This document shows, in pieces, positions 36,098-44,628 of a DNA stretch of 64,000 nt. Both the position numbers and the translations under genes were made by a program. Below the pieces are notes generated by a model. That model was not told where the DNA came from. It was given only the letters and a program-made list of their open reading frames with translations, and searched no databases. The DNA is from Thalassolituus maritimus. Lineage in GTDB: Bacteria; Pseudomonadota; Gammaproteobacteria; Pseudomonadales; Oceanobacteraceae. Each line of letters starts with the position of its first letter. Positions within the stretch are counted from its first letter, which is position 1. The stretch covers positions 310,001 to 374,000 of the forward strand of contig CAJWBH010000001.1 of assembly GCA_913019975.1 (NCBI GenBank), read 5' to 3'.

Positions 36098-37225
36098 ATG
36101 AGTAAGACACTGGATGATATCGCCTTAGAGATTTACGAGAATAGTAAAAAAGTAAAGCTTATCTATGCTTTCAACGGTAATGGGAAAACGCGCCTCTCCC
36201 GTGCCTTCAAAGAGCTGATCGCTCCGAAAAGTACCGATGATGAAAGCGTAGGCGTTGCAGATGTATCTCCAAGAAGTATTCTCTACTACAACGCTTTTAC
36301 AGAAGATTTGTTCTATTGGGATAACGACCTCGACAACGATGTTGCGCCAAGGTTGAGGATACAGCCAAATTCCTTTACTGAATGGGTGTTAGTGGACCAA
36401 GGACAAGACAGGAATATCGTTACCAATTTTCAGCGCTACGCCAACCAGAAATTAACGCCACACTTTAGTGAGGATTTTTCTGAAGTAACGTTCTCGATGG
36501 AGCGGGGGGATGATGAGAGCTCAGGCTATCTGAAAATCTCTAAAGGCGAAGAAAGTAATTTCATCTGGAGTGTGTTCCAGACCGTGATCGATCAGGTTAT
36601 AAGTATCCGTAATGTTGCAGAAGCAGACGAGCGAGAAACCGACCAATTTGATCAGTTGGAATATATCTTTATTGATGATCCAGTGAGCTCTCTGGATGAA
36701 AATCACTTGATTGAGCTTGCGGTCACCCTGGCAGAGCTTATTAAGTCAAGTGAATCAGACCAACTTAAGTTTATCATCACAACGCATAATCCATTGTTCT
36801 ATAACGTTCTGCATAATGAGCTTAAAAGTAAGGCATGTTATTTATTAGAGCGTTATGAAGATGGGACTTTTGATCTGATTGAGAAGCAGGGTGATTCCAA
36901 TAAGAGCTTCTCTTACCATCTTCATCTGAAACTCACTCTTGAAAAGGCCATCGCAGATAATTCTATACAGAAGTACCACTTTACACTGTTGCGTAACCTT
37001 TATGAGAAGACGGCTAATTTTTTGGGCTATGACAGGTGGTCGGATCTTCTAGATACCGTTCCTGGTGATAAGTCGGGGTACTTAAACCGTATTATTCAAT
37101 TCAGTAGTCATCGTACATTGTCGAATGAGGAGGTTCTGCAGCCCACAGAGCCTGAGAAACAGATGGTCAGATTATTGCTGGAGAACCTGAATAACTACGG
37201 ATTTTTACAGCAGGAGGCTCCATGA
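36098..37225 (+). CDS. prrC: PrrC-like anticodon nuclease guarding the type I system
   Basis: 375 residues (E. coli PrrC is 396). An ABC-type ATPase fills about 1-265: Walker A NGNGKT (26-31), signature SKGEE (149-152 region), Walker B YIFIDD with D-loop SSLD (190-200), and the H-loop ITTHN. The C-terminal 85 residues contain Arg299-X3-Glu303 (LLRNLYEKT) and His338 (FSSHRT), matching the R320/E324/H356 triad of PrrC in both order and spacing. It starts 1 bp after hsdS and overlaps hsdR by 4 bp, giving hsdM-hsdS-prrC-hsdR, the exact prr order. PrrC is held silent by the restriction enzyme and cuts a tRNA anticodon loop when a phage inhibits it. The tRNA target here is unknown. Confidence 0.75.
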   Translation: MSKTLDDIALEIYENSKKVKLIYAFNGNGKTRLSRAFKELIAPKSTDDESVGVADVSPRSILYYNAFTEDLFYWDNDLDNDVAPRLRIQPNSFTEWVLVDQGQDRNIVTNFQRYANQKLTPHFSEDFSEVTFSMERGDDESSGYLKISKGEESNFIWSVFQTVIDQVISIRNVAEADERETDQFDQLEYIFIDDPVSSLDENHLIELAVTLAELIKSSESDQLKFIITTHNPLFYNVLHNELKSKACYLLERYEDGTFDLIEKQGDSNKSFSYHLHLKLTLEKAIADNSIQKYHFTLLRNLYEKTANFLGYDRWSDLLDTVPGDKSGYLNRIIQFSSHRTLSNEEVLQPTEPEKQMVRLLLENLNNYGFLQQEAP

Positions 37226-40200
37226 CCGAATACAAAACCATCGCCGAATCCAATAACTTTATTGTCTTGGACCGATACAACAAAGACTGGGGCGTGGCGG
37301 AGAGCTATCAGAGCGAAGGCGATCTGGAACGTGAGCTGATTCGGGATCTGGTGAGTCAGGGTTATGAGTATCTGCCGGGCTTAAACAACCCCATTGCCAT
37401 GCTGGCCAATGTGCGTGAACAGTTGCAACGCCTGAACAATGTTGAGTTTCAGGAAGGTGAATGGCAGCGCTTTGTTGAGACCTATCTCGATAAACCCAGT
37501 GACAATGTCGTTGATAAGACCCGCAAGATTCACGATGACTATATTCACGATTTTGTCTTTGATGATGGGCGTATCAAGAACGTCTACCTCGTCGACAAAA
37601 AACAGATTGCCCGTAACAAAGTTCAGGTGATTAAGCAGTTTGAACAGTCGGGTAGTCATGCCAACCGCTATGATGTCACTATTCTGGTGAATGGTTTACC
37701 GCTGGTGCAGATCGAGCTGAAAAAGCGCGGCGTTGCCATTCGTGAGGCGTTTAATCAGGTTCACCGTTACAGTAAAGAGAGCTTTAACAGCGAGCATTCA
37801 CTGTACAAATATCTGCAGTTGTTCGTGATCTCTAACGGCACTGATACGCGATATTTTGCCAACACCACGAAGCGCAACAAAAACAGCTTTGACTTCACCA
37901 TGAACTGGGCGAAGGCCGACAACACCCTGATTAAAGACTTGAAAGACTTCACCGCGACCTTCCTGCAGAAGCACACGTTAGTCAATGTGCTGCTACAATA
38001 CTCGGTGTTTGATGTCAGCGATACCTTGCTGGTTATGCGCCCATACCAGATTGCCGCGACTGAGCGCATTTTGTGGAAGATCAAATGTGCGTACGAATCA
38101 AAAAACTGGACCGGCCCTAAAGAAGGCATGATGCCAGAGAATGGCGGCTATATCTGGCACACCACAGGTTCGGGTAAAACCTTAACCAGCTTTAAAGCAG
38201 CGCGGCTGGCTACGGAGCTGGAGTTTATTGATAAGGTGTTCTTCGTCGTTGACCGGAAAGATCTGGATTACCAGACCATGAAGGAGTATCAGCGCTTTTC
38301 GCCAGACAGTGTGAACGGCTCTGACAGCACGGCGGGTTTAAAACAGAACCTGAGTAAAGACGACAACAAGATCATCGTCACCACCATTCAGAAGCTCAAC
38401 AACCTGATGAAGAGCGAAGGTGACCTGCCGGTGTACAACCAGCAGGTAGTGTTTATCTTTGATGAATGCCATCGCAGCCAGTTCGGTGAAGCCCAGAAAA
38501 ACCTGAAGAAGAAGTTCAAGCGTTTCTACCAGTTTGGTTTTACCGGCACGCCGATCTTTGCTGGCAAAAATGCATTGGGCGATCAGGACACCCAAAGCGT
38601 ATTCGGGCGTGAGCTGCATTCGTATGTGATCACTGATGCCATACGCGATGAGAAAGTCCTCAAGTTCAAGGTCGATTACAACGACGTACGCCCACAATTC
38701 AAACAGCTTGAAACTGAACAGGACGAGAAGAAGCTGAGTGCGTTAGAGGACAAGCAGGCGTTACTGCACCCGGAACGTATTCGTGAAATTTCGCAGTATA
38801 TTCTCAATAACTTCCGCCAGAAAACACACCGCATGAAAGCGGGAGGAGCAGGCTTTAACGCCATGTTTGCGGTCAGTAGTGTGGATGCCGCCAAACTGTA
38901 TTACGAGACGCTTAACCAGCTTCAGAATGAGCCTTCTTATAAAGACAGAAGTAAACCGCTCAAGATCGCCACTATATTCTCGTTTGCCGCCAACGAAGAG
39001 CAGGACGCGATAGGCGATATTGTGGATGAGAGTTTCGATGTGTCAGCAATGAACTCCAGTGCCAAGGAGTTTTTGACTAAAGCCATCGCTGACTATAACG
39101 CCTTCTTCTGCTCGAACTACAGCGTCGATAGCAAGGGTTTTCAGAATTATTACCGTGATCTGGCGAAGCGGGTAAAGAGCAAAGAAGTCGACCTGTTGAT
39201 TGTGGTGGGGATGTTCCTCACCGGCTTTGATGCGCCGACCCTCAATACCTTGTTTGTTGATAAGAATCTGCGTTATCACGGCCTGATGCAGGCGTACTCG
39301 CGCACTAACCGTATTTATGATGCCACTAAGACCTTTGGCAATATCGTTACCTTCCGTGATTTAGAGCAGGCTACGGTCGATGCCATTACCCTGTTTGGTG
39401 ATAAAAACACCAGAAACGTGGTTCTGGAGAAGAGCTATAAGGAATACCTCGAAGGCTTCACTGATGTGGTTACCGGTGAGGCGAAGCGTGGCTTTATGAC
39501 GGTAGTCAGTGAGCTGGAGCAGCGCTTCCCTGATCCGGCAAATATTGACAAAGAGTCTGACAAAAAAGCCTTTGCCAAACTCTTCGGTGAGTATCTGCGA
39601 GTTGAAAATATCCTGCAGAACTACGATGAATTCGCCAGCCTGAAAGCCTTGCAGAACATCGACATGAGCGATCCGGATGCGGTTGAGGCCTTCAAAACTG
39701 AGCATTATCTGGACGATGACAAGCTCGCCGAACTGCAGAGTATTCGTCTGCCCGCGGACCGTAAAATTCAGGATTATCGTTCAAGTTACAACGATATCCG
39801 CGACTGGCAGCGGCGCCAGAAATCGGCAGAAGTACAAGAGAAATCTACCATCGACTGGGATGATGTAGTATTTGAGGTCGACCTGCTTAAATCGCAGGAG
39901 ATAAACCTCGACTACATTCTTGAGCTGATCTTCGAACACAACAAGAAGAACAAGAGTAAGTCTGACCTCGTGGACGAAGTTCGCCGAGTGATCCGAGGCA
40001 GCCTCGGCAACCGCGCCAAAGAGAGTCTGGTGGTCGATTTCATCAACCAGACAGATCTGGATGAGATCGGCGATAAGGCCACCGTCATCGATACCTTCTT
40101 TGCCTTTGCGCAAGCCGAACAGCAGCGCGAAGCTGAAGAGCTGATTGAAACCGAGAACCTCAACGCCGAAGAGGCTCGCCGCTACATCATCAGCTCGCTT

Positions 40201-40365
40201 AAGCGCGAGTACGCCAGCGACGCGGGCACAGAGCTGAACTCTGTTCTGCCTAAGATGAGCCCGTTAAACCCGCAGTACCACACCAAAAAGCAGACGGTGT
40301 TCCAGAAGATCGCTGCGTTCGTTGAGAAGTTTAAAGGGGTAGGTGGGAGTATCAGTAAAGACTGA
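37222..40365 (+). CDS. hsdR: Type I restriction subunit HsdR
   Basis: 1047 residues, as in type IC enzymes. The N-terminal PD-(D/E)xK nuclease shows [10 protein letters not shown] then IELKKRG (about 150-172); the SF2 translocase has TGSGKTLTS (about 315), DECHRSQFG (about 413) and the later [10 protein letters not shown] and QAYSRTNR motifs; the C-terminal helical domain binds HsdM. ATG overlaps the upstream stop and follows CAGGAGG. All catalytic motifs look intact, so the system is probably active. Confidence 0.96.
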   Translation: MTEYKTIAESNNFIVLDRYNKDWGVAESYQSEGDLERELIRDLVSQGYEYLPGLNNPIAMLANVREQLQRLNNVEFQEGEWQRFVETYLDKPSDNVVDKTRKIHDDYIHDFVFDDGRIKNVYLVDKKQIARNKVQVIKQFEQSGSHANRYDVTILVNGLPLVQIELKKRGVAIREAFNQVHRYSKESFNSEHSLYKYLQLFVISNGTDTRYFANTTKRNKNSFDFTMNWAKADNTLIKDLKDFTATFLQKHTLVNVLLQYSVFDVSDTLLVMRPYQIAATERILWKIKCAYESKNWTGPKEGMMPENGGYIWHTTGSGKTLTSFKAARLATELEFIDKVFFVVDRKDLDYQTMKEYQRFSPDSVNGSDSTAGLKQNLSKDDNKIIVTTIQKLNNLMKSEGDLPVYNQQVVFIFDECHRSQFGEAQKNLKKKFKRFYQFGFTGTPIFAGKNALGDQDTQSVFGRELHSYVITDAIRDEKVLKFKVDYNDVRPQFKQLETEQDEKKLSALEDKQALLHPERIREISQYILNNFRQKTHRMKAGGAGFNAMFAVSSVDAAKLYYETLNQLQNEPSYKDRSKPLKIATIFSFAANEEQDAIGDIVDESFDVSAMNSSAKEFLTKAIADYNAFFCSNYSVDSKGFQNYYRDLAKRVKSKEVDLLIVVGMFLTGFDAPTLNTLFVDKNLRYHGLMQAYSRTNRIYDATKTFGNIVTFRDLEQATVDAITLFGDKNTRNVVLEKSYKEYLEGFTDVVTGEAKRGFMTVVSELEQRFPDPANIDKESDKKAFAKLFGEYLRVENILQNYDEFASLKALQNIDMSDPDAVEAFKTEHYLDDDKLAELQSIRLPADRKIQDYRSSYNDIRDWQRRQKSAEVQEKSTIDWDDVVFEVDLLKSQEINLDYILELIFEHNKKNKSKSDLVDEVRRVIRGSLGNRAKESLVVDFINQTDLDEIGDKATVIDTFFAFAQAEQQREAEELIETENLNAEEARRYIISSLKREYASDAGTELNSVLPKMSPLNPQYHTKKQTVFQKIAAFVEKFKGVGGSISKD

Positions 40366-40476
40366 TGTAGCAACCAAGTGTGATTCAGTACGAGTAGCTG
40401 TTAAAGTAACATGCGTGTTGCAAGGCTGGGAAGGAACCCAAGGTCAGTTTATAATTTGACCAATCCAGGAGGACAT

Positions 40477-41616
40477 ATGACTCAGGCCATGATTAACCCC
40501 GAAATGCTTAGCTGGGCGCGTGAACGCGCAGGCTTTGCCGTGCCTGAATTCGCGAGAAAGATGGGCAAAACGCCCGAATGGCTGCAGGAATGGGAGTCCG
40601 GTTCTCGTCCGCTGACGTTCCATCAGGCTACCCAATACGCCGAAAAAGCCTACATCCCGCTCGGATACCTGTTTCTCAGGCAGCCACCTGAAGAAACGTT
40701 GCCAATTCCCGATCTGCGAACCATCGAAAACGGCGAAGTACGCCGTCCCAGTGCTGAACTTCTGGACGTAGTGAAGCAAATGCAGGAAAGACAGGAGTGG
40801 TACAAGGATTACCTGTTTGAGAACGGCGGCGAAGAGTGCCGGGTCGTTGGGCGTTGTAAGGGGAGCGACAGCGTCGATGTTATTGTTGCCGACATGCGCC
40901 AGACCATGGCCATACCTCCACACCCTACGCGCGGCACTTGGGAAGATTATTATCGTGGTTTGGTGAAGCAGGTTGAGTCTCTGGGAATTCTGGTTATGCG
41001 CTTACCACACCTTGGTAGCCATCATCGGCGTTTTAAGGTTGAAGAATTTCGTGGCTTCGCGATGGTCGACAAAATTGCTCCCCTCATTTTTGTAAATCAT
41101 GCCGACGCGCCGGGAGCGCGACTATTTACTCTTATCCATGAGCTTTGCCATGTCTGGCTTGGTGAATCTGGGGTGTCTGACGGCGATGCGAATACGCATA
41201 ATCGTATTGAAGTACTGTGCAACGCTGTTGCAGCGGAATTTTTGGTTCCCGAAGAAGAGTTCAGGCAGATCTGGGATCGGGAAGTGGAATACTGGCAAGA
41301 AAACCTGAAGCCACTCGAAGCCCACTTTCACGTCAGCACCTGGGCATTGGCGCGACGAGCGATGACGCTGGGGTTTATTACTAAACCTGATTACCTGAAA
41401 TACATTGCGGCAGAGAAAAAAGCACATGAAGACCGCGAGCGCGAAGGTGGCGGTGGAGGCTATTACAAGAATCAGAAATCCTGGCTGAGTGATCGCTTTA
41501 GCTTTGCTGTTTCTTCTCAGGCATTAAATGGACAGATTATGCTTAGAGAGGCTGGGCATTTATTGGGAGTGAACCCTGCTAATCTTATTAAGTTTGCAAA
41601 GGAGATCGGTGTTTGA
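40477..41616 (+). CDS. XRE-ImmA/IrrE metalloprotease regulator, antitoxin-like
   Basis: 379 residues from ATG 40477, which has a consensus AGGAGG; the longer frame adds 22 doubtful residues. A helix-turn-helix of the XRE type (about 8-65, FARKMGKTPEWLQEWESG) is followed by an IrrE/ImmA zinc peptidase domain with HELCH (221-225). A Gly-rich stretch (GGGGG) separates a C-terminal helix. The pair with the DUF4411 gene downstream is a recurring toxin-antitoxin-like arrangement. It begins 110 bp after hsdR. Confidence 0.85.
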   Translation: MTQAMINPEMLSWARERAGFAVPEFARKMGKTPEWLQEWESGSRPLTFHQATQYAEKAYIPLGYLFLRQPPEETLPIPDLRTIENGEVRRPSAELLDVVKQMQERQEWYKDYLFENGGEECRVVGRCKGSDSVDVIVADMRQTMAIPPHPTRGTWEDYYRGLVKQVESLGILVMRLPHLGSHHRRFKVEEFRGFAMVDKIAPLIFVNHADAPGARLFTLIHELCHVWLGESGVSDGDANTHNRIEVLCNAVAAEFLVPEEEFRQIWDREVEYWQENLKPLEAHFHVSTWALARRAMTLGFITKPDYLKYIAAEKKAHEDREREGGGGGYYKNQKSWLSDRFSFAVSSQALNGQIMLREAGHLLGVNPANLIKFAKEIGV

Positions 41617-42107
41617 AGTATTTAATGGATGCAAATACTTATATTGAAGCAAAGAACAAATATTATGGAATGGACTTCTGCCCCGGTTACTGGGATTGGC
41701 TCATTGATCAGTTCGCCATGGGTAATGTGGCCAGTATTGACTTTGTTGGTAAAGAGCTTGAGAAAGGCAATGATAAACTTAGGGAATGGTGTCGCTCTCA
41801 TCGGGATCATTTCATTGAGTCAAACGACCTCGATACTCAGGCGGAGTATTATGAAGTCGTCAACTTTGTGATGGGCGGGAAGTATAACCCCGGTAATCGT
41901 GATGGTTTTCTCAAAGGGGCTGACCCTTGGTTGATTGCCAAGTCCAAATCAATCGGGGCTGTTTTAGTGACACATGAGGCAAGAAAGGCACCGGCAGATA
42001 CCAAAAAAGTAAAGATACCGAATATCTGCGATGCATTAGGTGTGCAGTGTATCTCGACATTTGAGCTGCTTCGTACTTTGGAAGCGCGGTTTTGCAAATC
42101 TACATGA
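41613..42107 (+). CDS. DUF4411 PIN-like nuclease, toxin-like
   Basis: 164 residues. Begins at TTG overlapping the upstream stop (TTGA) with GGAG eight bases ahead; ATG 41625 is the alternative. LMDANTYIEAKN supplies the first PIN acidic residue, GADPWLIAKSK the second region, and VTHEARK follows, as in DUF4411. PIN domains are metal-dependent RNases. With the XRE-ImmA partner it probably forms a toxin-antitoxin module (inference). Confidence 0.82.
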   Translation: MKYLMDANTYIEAKNKYYGMDFCPGYWDWLIDQFAMGNVASIDFVGKELEKGNDKLREWCRSHRDHFIESNDLDTQAEYYEVVNFVMGGKYNPGNRDGFLKGADPWLIAKSKSIGAVLVTHEARKAPADTKKVKIPNICDALGVQCISTFELLRTLEARFCKST

Positions 42108-42244
42108 TTGAATATCTGGTAATAGATTAAGCAACCTGTGCGAAAAGAGCATCTATAAAATCAGTTTATTATCAACGCCCCTCAACAATGTGGTCGGTAT
42201 TGGGTACGGTATAGTTTATCAATCAGAGGGTTATTTGTTAAAAC

Positions 42245-42787
42245 ATGGCAACCTATAGGATCGAAGCAGACGTTTCTGAGTGCCAGTCAATCGTATTCGA
42301 TATTGACGATTACCTTGATGTGCTCGACCCTTCTATCGGCGAGAAACAGGCAATGTTTCTTCCCATGGTTAATCTTTCTGTCGCAGAAGGCTGGTCGCCG
42401 ATTGAACTGTCGTATTTTCAGAATGAAGGCACCGTAGATCTTGCTGATGTAAGTCTCTGGAAGTCGGGCCTTTTGCTGATGAACCAGAAAGGCTATGACG
42501 CTTTGCACGATGTGCTTACTGCTAATGGTGAGTTCTTGACTTGTGAACTACATGGGAAGACTGCTTTTATCTTTAACTGTCTTGAGTTGAAGCCAGAAAA
42601 TGGCGCAAAGGTAAGTTACAAAGAAAAAAACGGGTGGAAGCAGTCTGTTGACGCAATTGAATTTCCCGACGGTTGGAATGAGCCGCTTTTTAAGTTTAAG
42701 AATGAGCTGACGTTTAACTTGTATGGTTCTGAAGCATTTAAAGTTGCTTACGACTCAAATGAGCTGAAGGGGCTGTGCTTTCACTAG
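42245..42787 (+). CDS. Unrecognised acidic protein, immunity-like
   Basis: 180 residues, cytosolic, no membrane segment. It contains aromatic-rich beta strands (MNQKGYDALHDVL; ELTFNLYGSEAFKVAYDS) in an order reminiscent of DUF1629/Imm11-type immunity proteins, but the match is from impression only. It stands alone with 137 bp upstream and no toxin next to it. A short hairpin (CTAGTT/AACTAG, 42784-42799) overlaps its stop codon. Confidence 0.6.
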   Translation: MATYRIEADVSECQSIVFDIDDYLDVLDPSIGEKQAMFLPMVNLSVAEGWSPIELSYFQNEGTVDLADVSLWKSGLLLMNQKGYDALHDVLTANGEFLTCELHGKTAFIFNCLELKPENGAKVSYKEKNGWKQSVDAIEFPDGWNEPLFKFKNELTFNLYGSEAFKVAYDSNELKGLCFH

Positions 42788-42892
42788 TTTCGTAACTAGG
42801 CCACTTCATCAGGCTCTTTTCCGGCCACTCTTGGCCACGTCCTAACACCCGTTCTACTCTTTATTCATCCTTCACAATAATTTTGGCTGAGT

Positions 42893-43441
42893 ATGATTAA
42901 TAAGAAACTAGTAGTAACGGGTTGCTTTGCACTTTCATTTGTAGCGCACGCAGAGCGGCCAGTCGTCGAGCATGGTTTGATCGCGGGTGCATCTGTTCAG
43001 GTGGGTAGCTATGAAGAAGACGGTGCGGATAGCGTATCTCCTATTGGTGGGCTGCTTTCTCTTGAGAAGCCTTTGACTGATAACTTCAGCTTGAGAGCGG
43101 ATTACGCCTTTGGCCTGGAGGCTGATTCTACTGAGGTAGGTACAACCGAAGTCGATGTCTCTTTGGGTAATATGTTCTCGGGGTTTGCCAAGGTTCAGAC
43201 CAGTGACATCGCTGGTTTCCGGCTTTATGGCTTGCTGGGGGTGAGTAAGGCGGAATTCAGGGCCGAAGTCGTCGATACGGAAGGCGAAACCACTGATGGC
43301 GATACTGACCTGTCGTATGGCTTGGGAGTGACTGCAGGTATTAAGCCGGGCCTTACAGTGAATGGTGAATTCGTTTCTTATCTTTCTGAAGACGACTATT
43401 CCTATTCTGGTTTTAACTTCGGGCTTTCAAAGCTTTTCTGA
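42893..43441 (+). CDS. Outer-membrane beta-barrel protein
   Basis: 182 residues with a signal peptide (cleavage near AHAER). The mature part alternates polar and hydrophobic strands and ends in the outer-membrane sorting signal NFGLSKLF with terminal Phe. Size fits an eight-stranded OmpX/OmpA-type barrel. It marks the return to core-like sequence right of the island. Confidence 0.75.
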   Translation: MINKKLVVTGCFALSFVAHAERPVVEHGLIAGASVQVGSYEEDGADSVSPIGGLLSLEKPLTDNFSLRADYAFGLEADSTEVGTTEVDVSLGNMFSGFAKVQTSDIAGFRLYGLLGVSKAEFRAEVVDTEGETTDGDTDLSYGLGVTAGIKPGLTVNGEFVSYLSEDDYSYSGFNFGLSKLF

Positions 43442-43480
43442 CCTCCTTACAATGACACCATCATTTACGAGGAGCACAGC

Positions 43481-43861
43481 ATGGCCAAGGGTTTTGAAGT
43501 TACGGGAATCATCCACACCATCGGTGAGACGCAGTCGTTCGGTCAGAACGGGTTCACTAAGCGTGAGTTTGTGGTCAAACTGACCGGTGAAGGCGAGAAG
43601 GAAGAGTACCCGAACTACGTGGCGCTTGAGCTTATTAAAGATAAGTGTGCTCTGATGGACAGCTACCAGCCAGGCGATGAGATTAAGGTTCAGTTTAATC
43701 TGAACGGTCGCCTCTGGAATGCGCCGGGTAAGCCTGAGAAGTGCTTCACCAGTTTGCAGGCGTGGCGGGTTGAGCGCATGGATGATGTGCCGCAGTTTGC
43801 TCAGCAGCAGCCGGCACCATCTCAGGCGTACAATGATTTTGATGACGATGTGCCGTTCTAA
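43481..43861 (+). CDS. DUF3127 protein with SSB-like acidic tip
   Basis: 126 residues. An OB-fold-like DUF3127 domain (about 1-105; FEVTGIIHTIGETQSFG, KREFVVKLTG) is followed by a Gln/Pro-rich linker and ends DFDDDVPF. This tip is nearly identical to the protein-docking end of single-stranded-DNA-binding protein (DFDDDIPF in E. coli). A ribosome site (ACGAGGAG) precedes the ATG and a strong terminator follows. A role in ssDNA metabolism is inferred. Confidence 0.85.
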   Translation: MAKGFEVTGIIHTIGETQSFGQNGFTKREFVVKLTGEGEKEEYPNYVALELIKDKCALMDSYQPGDEIKVQFNLNGRLWNAPGKPEKCFTSLQAWRVERMDDVPQFAQQQPAPSQAYNDFDDDVPF

Positions 43862-43881
43862 GTGGGCAGTCTGAATTAATG

Positions 43882-43906
43882 AAGGCGCGGTGATCGCGCC
43901 TTTTTT
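43882..43906 (+). terminator. Intrinsic terminator after the DUF3127 gene
   Basis: AAGGCGCG (43882-43889), 5-nt loop, CGCGCCTT (43895-43902) and a T6 run. It lies 20 bp after the stop codon. Confidence 0.9.
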
Positions 43907-43931
43907 GTGGATCGGATTCAGGAGAGTGCTA

Positions 43932-44627
43932 ATGCGTGTGTTGATTGCCGGATCATCGGGGGCCATTGCCGAAGCTGTCGCCAAGCGAATGCGTGAGGAG
44001 GGGGATCATGTATTTACCTTGAGCCGGTCGGGTGAGCCTTCGGCGACGCACTGTGTTGCCGATCTGACCAAGCCATCTTCCGTCGAGCAGATAAAAGCAT
44101 TCGTTGAGAAGTGTGGGCCTCTGGACGCGGTGTTCTGTGGCACTGGCTTGCTGCATGGTGGCTGGAATATGCCCGAGAAGTCGCTGTCACAGCTGTCGAT
44201 GGATTGGCTGCAGCAGAATATGCTGGTCAACGTTCAGACGCATATTCATCTCGCTCAAGCCGTTGCGTCGCTTGTAAAACGCTCTTCCCCAATTAAGTGG
44301 GTCTCTCTTTCGGCAATGGTTGGCAGTCTGGAAGACAACGGCCTGGGTGGCTGGTATAGCTACCGTATGAGTAAGGCCGCGCTGAATATGTTTATTCGGA
44401 ATTTGTCGATTGAGTGGTCGCGGAAGGCGCCAGGCAGTGTGGTTGTGGCCCAGCATCCGGGCACTACGGATTCACGTTTGTCAGAGCCGTTTCAGGCTGG
44501 GATTGCCGAGGGCAAGTTGTATACACGCGAGCAAACCGCTGAGCGCCTGGTCAATGTTATGAGAGAGCTGACGCCCGAACAGAACGGGCGTTTGTTGCAT
44601 TGGGATGGAAGTGTGATTCCTTTTTGA
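43932..44627 (+). CDS. Short-chain dehydrogenase/reductase
   Basis: 231 residues from ATG 43932 (CAGGAGAG upstream); the longer frame starts inside the terminator. Rossmann motif LIAGSSGAIAEAVA, catalytic Ser in VSLSAMVGS and YxxxK in YSYRMSK. The NNAG motif is replaced by CGTGLLH. Resembles csgA/YgfF-like SDRs of unknown substrate. It converges on the fabY gene with 1 bp between stops. Confidence 0.85.
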   Translation: MRVLIAGSSGAIAEAVAKRMREEGDHVFTLSRSGEPSATHCVADLTKPSSVEQIKAFVEKCGPLDAVFCGTGLLHGGWNMPEKSLSQLSMDWLQQNMLVNVQTHIHLAQAVASLVKRSSPIKWVSLSAMVGSLEDNGLGGWYSYRMSKAALNMFIRNLSIEWSRKAPGSVVVAQHPGTTDSRLSEPFQAGIAEGKLYTREQTAERLVNVMRELTPEQNGRLLHWDGSVIPF

Positions 44628-44628
44628 T

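Noticed and set aside
42840-42892. Possible repeat GGCCAC...GGCCAC in the spacer before the beta-barrel gene
   Set aside because: Short, low-information match with no clear structure.
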